A program made the translations under genes and the position numbers. The notes under the pieces are model-generated. The model did not search any database and had not been told where the DNA came from. It saw only the letters and a list, made by a program, of their open reading frames with translations. Below are positions 61,246-64,000 of a DNA stretch of 64,000 nt, in pieces; position 1 is the first letter of the stretch; each line of letters opens with the position of its first letter. Origin of the DNA: Pectinatus cerevisiiphilus (GTDB taxonomy: Bacteria > Bacillota > Negativicutes > Selenomonadales > Selenomonadaceae); assembly GCF_004341685.1 (NCBI RefSeq), contig NZ_SMAA01000006.1, forward strand, positions 62,001-126,000, written 5' to 3'.

Positions 61246-61848
61246 TTAAAACTGTTTTTCGGAAACAGCCAATCCATCTCCTTCATAGTAGATTTTAGTA
61301 GACCATTGTTTGCTTTCACTTATTTCTTTGATATATTCCCGTAGTCTTTTAACTATTGTTTTATAACGGCGTGGTGGTTTTTCCGGACTTTCTACGTAAC
61401 CGCGGAAAAGCACATTGTCTGAAACAATAAGTCCATGAGTGGAAATCAATGGTAAAACTGCATGTAAATACCGGGGGTATTGTCCTTTGGCCGCGTCAAT
61501 AAAAACAAAATCAAATTGACCTGACAATGTTTTTAATGTTTCGGCAGCATCGCCGTTTAGTAGGTGTATATTATTCTGGTAAGGCGATCTGGCCCAAAAA
61601 GATTTTGCAGTCTTTATTCTTTCTTCATCTATTTCTAACGTAGTAATGCACGTATCAGAGCAGCTGTTATCTGCCAAAAGCAATGCGGAGTAACCAATGG
61701 CTGTCCCTATTTCCAGAATGCGGCTTGGTTTTTTTTCAGCGGCAATCCGACATAAAATTTTGGCCGCTTGGTCACGTATGATAGGGACATGATGTTTCTC
61801 AGCATATTCACGCATTTCGCGTAATAAATTTTCCACTTTAAAATCCAA
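61246..61848 (-). CDS. O-methyltransferase, family 3 (YrrM/TrmR-like)
   Basis: SAM-dependent methyltransferase of 200 residues with the Rossmann motif RILEIGTAIGYSALLLA (about residues 39-55). LEIDEERIKTAKSFW lies near 72, and VFIDAAKGQYPRYL near 110 holds the metal-binding Asp of catechol-type enzymes, followed by SDNVLFRGYV. Immediately followed by a U32 peptidase and preceded by mltG, it matches the yrrL-yrrM-yrrN cluster, where YrrM (TrmR) methylates 5-hydroxyuridine in tRNA wobble positions. The same function is likely here but is inferred from order and family. Confidence 0.85.
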   Translation of the reverse strand: MDFKVENLLREMREYAEKHHVPIIRDQAAKILCRIAAEKKPSRILEIGTAIGYSALLLADNSCSDTCITTLEIDEERIKTAKSFWARSPYQNNIHLLNGDAAETLKTLSGQFDFVFIDAAKGQYPRYLHAVLPLISTHGLIVSDNVLFRGYVESPEKPPRRYKTIVKRLREYIKEISESKQWSTKIYYEGDGLAVSEKQF

Positions 61849-61855
61849 TCTGAAA

Positions 61856-63043
61856 TTATTCTATATTATTAATTGTATCAAGATGTTCTGTATATGTCCG
61901 GTTATAGTGATTGTGGCCTTGGTTGTCAGCTACAAAGTATAGATAATCGTTTGCCTGCGGATACAAAACAGCTTTTATGGAGGCAAGACCGGGATTATCT
62001 ACGGCGCTTGGCGGAAGACCATAGTGTATATAAGTATTATAAGGAGAATCTATTTTAGTGTCATCTATAGATATGTTTTCTTTACGTTTACGCATCGCGT
62101 ACTGAATGGTTGTATCTGATTGCAAGGGCATATTTATATCCAGCCGGTTAAAGAAAACCTGCGCGATAATAGGTCTATCTTCATCAAATTTCGCTTCAGC
62201 TTCGACTAGTGATGCCAAGACAATAAGATCGTGGATGGATAAATCCTTTTCTTTTGCCTGTTCACGAAGGTCGTTGTTGAGTTTTTTATCAAATTCACCG
62301 GTCATTGTATCTATTATTTTTTTGGCTGGAGAACCCTTGACGAATTCATATGTATCAGGGAAAAGATAGCCTTCTAATTTATATTTTACATTTGGGTCAT
62401 TATTTTGCATATATTCATAGGGAATATATTTTTGTGCTAAATTTAAAAAATCATGTTTGGTTGTGACCTGTTTTTTTTCAAGGAGGTCAGCTATTTGTTC
62501 TACTGTATATCCTTCTGGAATAGTTACTTTGACAATAATATTCTGTGGGCCTTTAAGCAGTTCATCCATTACTTCATCGTTGCTCATGGCAGGATGCAGT
62601 ACATATTCGCCACCCTTTAGCTCTTTGTCGAGGCCTCTCAATTTGGCGAGTAATTCAAAAAATGTGTCGTGGTATATTATGTCTTTATCTTTTAGTAACT
62701 TTGCTATTTCAGCGGTCTGCATACCAGGTTTAATCTCTATGACTATTGGACGGTTATCCTTCGGGGCAATGGAGTGAAAGCCAATAAACACAGCAACTAA
62801 AAATAAAAAAAGACTACCCATTATGTACTTTACGGGAATATTAAATAGTTTGTTGTTCTTTATAGTAGAAAAAAGACTGGATAGTTTATTGTCTTTTAGA
62901 AAAGAGAAGTTGAAGAAATTGTTGGTTTTAAAATTAAAGAAACTGTTGTTTTTTATAAAAGAAGGGTCAAAATATTTTATATTTTTTATATATGAAAAAA
63001 TTTTTTGACTGTATTTTTTTATAACTTGCAGGGCATAAGACAA
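61856..63043 (-). CDS. mltG: Endolytic transglycosylase MltG with an unusual N-terminal extension
   Basis: Membrane-bound enzyme of 395 residues that cuts nascent peptidoglycan glycan strands. The single membrane helix (GSLFLFLVAVFIGFHS) lies near residues 75-90, and the LysM-like and YceG catalytic domains follow. The catalytic glutamate sits in VLASLVEAEAKFDEDRP, with YNTYIHYGLPPSAVDNPG and YLYFVADNQGHNHY near the end. The first 70 or so residues are rich in Lys, Asn and Phe and repetitive, whereas MltG usually has only a short tail here. The TTG start at 63043 is chosen because GGAGGG is 6 nt upstream; the ATG two codons earlier would be too close to it. Confidence 0.85.
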   Translation of the reverse strand: MSYALQVIKKYSQKIFSYIKNIKYFDPSFIKNNSFFNFKTNNFFNFSFLKDNKLSSLFSTIKNNKLFNIPVKYIMGSLFLFLVAVFIGFHSIAPKDNRPIVIEIKPGMQTAEIAKLLKDKDIIYHDTFFELLAKLRGLDKELKGGEYVLHPAMSNDEVMDELLKGPQNIIVKVTIPEGYTVEQIADLLEKKQVTTKHDFLNLAQKYIPYEYMQNNDPNVKYKLEGYLFPDTYEFVKGSPAKKIIDTMTGEFDKKLNNDLREQAKEKDLSIHDLIVLASLVEAEAKFDEDRPIIAQVFFNRLDINMPLQSDTTIQYAMRKRKENISIDDTKIDSPYNTYIHYGLPPSAVDNPGLASIKAVLYPQANDYLYFVADNQGHNHYNRTYTEHLDTINNIE

Positions 63044-63154
63044 AATCATCCCTCCGTACAAATTAAAGTTACCATTTATTTATGACTAATGGCTATATTA
63101 TGCTATATAAAACCTTTTTATGCAAATCTTTTATTTTATGCTATAACCGCAATA

Positions 63155-64000
63155 TTAAACATCTTTTCTATATTCATGCGGAATAGTTTCAATAAATCTG
63201 CTTCTGGTATTCTTTTTCCCATGTTCACTTATACGGCTCCAGCTTAAATAAAGATTGTTTTTCGCACGGGTTACAGCTACATAAAAGAGTCTTTTTTCTT
63301 CTTCCAGGCTGCCCTCTTTTAAAGCTAAGTATGATGGGAATATACCATCCTGCATACCTGCAAGGAAAACATAAGCAAATTCTGACCCTTTAGCTTGATG
63401 GACGGTAATTATAGGGATTCGATCAACGGCGGAAATTATGCGATCCATTTCATTGTTGGATAATGCTGTAGTTTTAAGCAGTTTGGCAAGTGCATCCCGC
63501 GGATTGGTGCTGGAATCATCATTATATTTGGCTATAAGGTAAAATTCCCTGATACGATTAATTCTTTCTGGCTGCTTATTATAAAATTCTTTTATTTTTG
63601 TTACATTCATTATCTTCGCAATAAGCTCATATGGCCTGAGCAGAAAACTATTTTCAATTAGTTCATTTATTTTCACAGCCATCCAGCGAAATTGGTCAAT
63701 ATGTTTTTCTATATATTTTTTCCGTGTTGTCGCTGTAGGTATGATATCTTTTTCTATTATATATTTCAATAAAGCGGCAGTAGCCATAACATCATCCAAA
63801 GCATTATGGGTAGGTTTTTCTTCTATAGAGAAATAGTCACTTAAAAAGGAAAGTTTGTGGTTTTGTAAATTAGGATAGAAACGTCTAAACATATCCAGGG
63901 TATCATAGCTTGTAGAAAAAGCCGGACCTGGCAGACCCATTCTGGCTGACTGGCTGCGAAGAATACTTATATCATAGCTTACGTTATGGCCGACGATTAC
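63155..64000 (-). CDS. Exonuclease-helicase fusion: DEDDh domain plus UvrD C-terminal domain (5' end outside the window)
   Basis: 281 codons of a longer gene are visible. The first part reads VGHNVSYDISILRSQSARM (Exo II motif of a DEDDh exonuclease) and THNALDDVMATAALLKYI (Exo III motif with His and Asp). After a helical stretch of about 110 residues come the UvrD/Rep motifs V and VI: PIITVHQAKGSEFAYVFLAG and RLFYVAVTRAKNNLYLSWS. The polypeptide therefore joins a proofreading-type 3'-5' exonuclease to helicase domain 2A; whether the exonuclease is inserted in, or appended to, the helicase needs the missing 5' part. It is the last gene on this strand before mltG, with 110 bp of AT-rich spacer. 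Confidence 0.8.
   Translation of the reverse strand, partial: VIVGHNVSYDISILRSQSARMGLPGPAFSTSYDTLDMFRRFYPNLQNHKLSFLSDYFSIEEKPTHNALDDVMATAALLKYIIEKDIIPTATTRKKYIEKHIDQFRWMAVKINELIENSFLLRPYELIAKIMNVTKIKEFYNKQPERINRIREFYLIAKYNDDSSTNPRDALAKLLKTTALSNNEMDRIISAVDRIPIITVHQAKGSEFAYVFLAGMQDGIFPSYLALKEGSLEEEKRLFYVAVTRAKNNLYLSWSRISEHGKKNTRSRFIETIPHEYRKDV

Overview
This 64 kb window reads as an ordinary, densely packed chromosomal segment of an AT-rich, flagellated, anaerobic Firmicute. The gene orders (comFC-yvyF-flgM-flgN-flgK-flgL-fliW; DUF177-rpmF-plsX-fabH), a T-box on leuS, an M-box riboswitch, a FabK-type fatty acid synthase and an A-type flavodiiron protein fit Clostridia or Negativicutes. My best guess is a Selenomonadales-like Negativicute, but nothing here proves an outer membrane, so the genus is left open. 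I see no rRNA, tRNA, CRISPR array, insertion sequence or prophage.

Layout. Positions 1-6030 (minus strand) hold the late flagellar cluster: yvyF, flgM, two flgN-like chaperone genes, flgK, flgL, a DUF6470 gene and fliW (cut by the window edge). A sigma-28 type promoter for flgM sits inside the 5' arm of a terminator-like hairpin. comFC, recD2 and an ABC-F ATPase gene lie upstream. Positions 11000-16275 carry an LCP cell-wall ligase, a Cof-type HAD phosphatase, a secreted SGNH hydrolase and a flavodiiron protein. Positions 16368-19389 form a divergent zinc uptake system (znuA / znuC-znuB-zur) with one shared palindromic operator. Positions 19438-22845 hold an M-box magnesium riboswitch with an intrinsic terminator in front of a fused two-domain ABC permease and its ATPase, with no substrate-binding protein. 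This is the most interesting locus of the window. leuS with its T-box, dnaE, a beta-CASP RNase-like protein, DUF1292 and tmcAL follow.

Positions 32636-41709 are the lipid cluster: DUF177, rpmF, plsX, fabH, fabK, fabD, fabG, acpP, a second FabK-like flavoprotein with a cysteine cluster, fabF and rnc. After it comes a small His/Asp-rich secreted protein whose signal peptide is broken by an in-frame TAA, then clpB behind a promoter buried in a long inverted repeat, and a family 6 uracil/hypoxanthine DNA glycosylase. Positions 45786-55975 are a phosphate regulon in two divergent halves. phoB-ppx-ppk, pstB-phoU and phoR run leftwards and pstS-pstC-pstA runs rightwards. Matching 11-bp-period Pho boxes precede both pstS and pstB, so the permease and its ATPase are in separate but probably co-regulated units.

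The last part (56103-64000, minus strand) contains a branched-chain aminotransferase, efp, a Xaa-Pro peptidase, aroQ, an acylphosphatase, a U32 peptidase, an O-methyltransferase, mltG and the 3' part of a gene joining a DEDDh exonuclease to a UvrD-type helicase C-terminal domain.

Several start codons were placed at TTG because an ideal Shine-Dalgarno sequence or a promoter rules out the longer frame. All functions come from reading motifs by eye; no database search or folding program was run.
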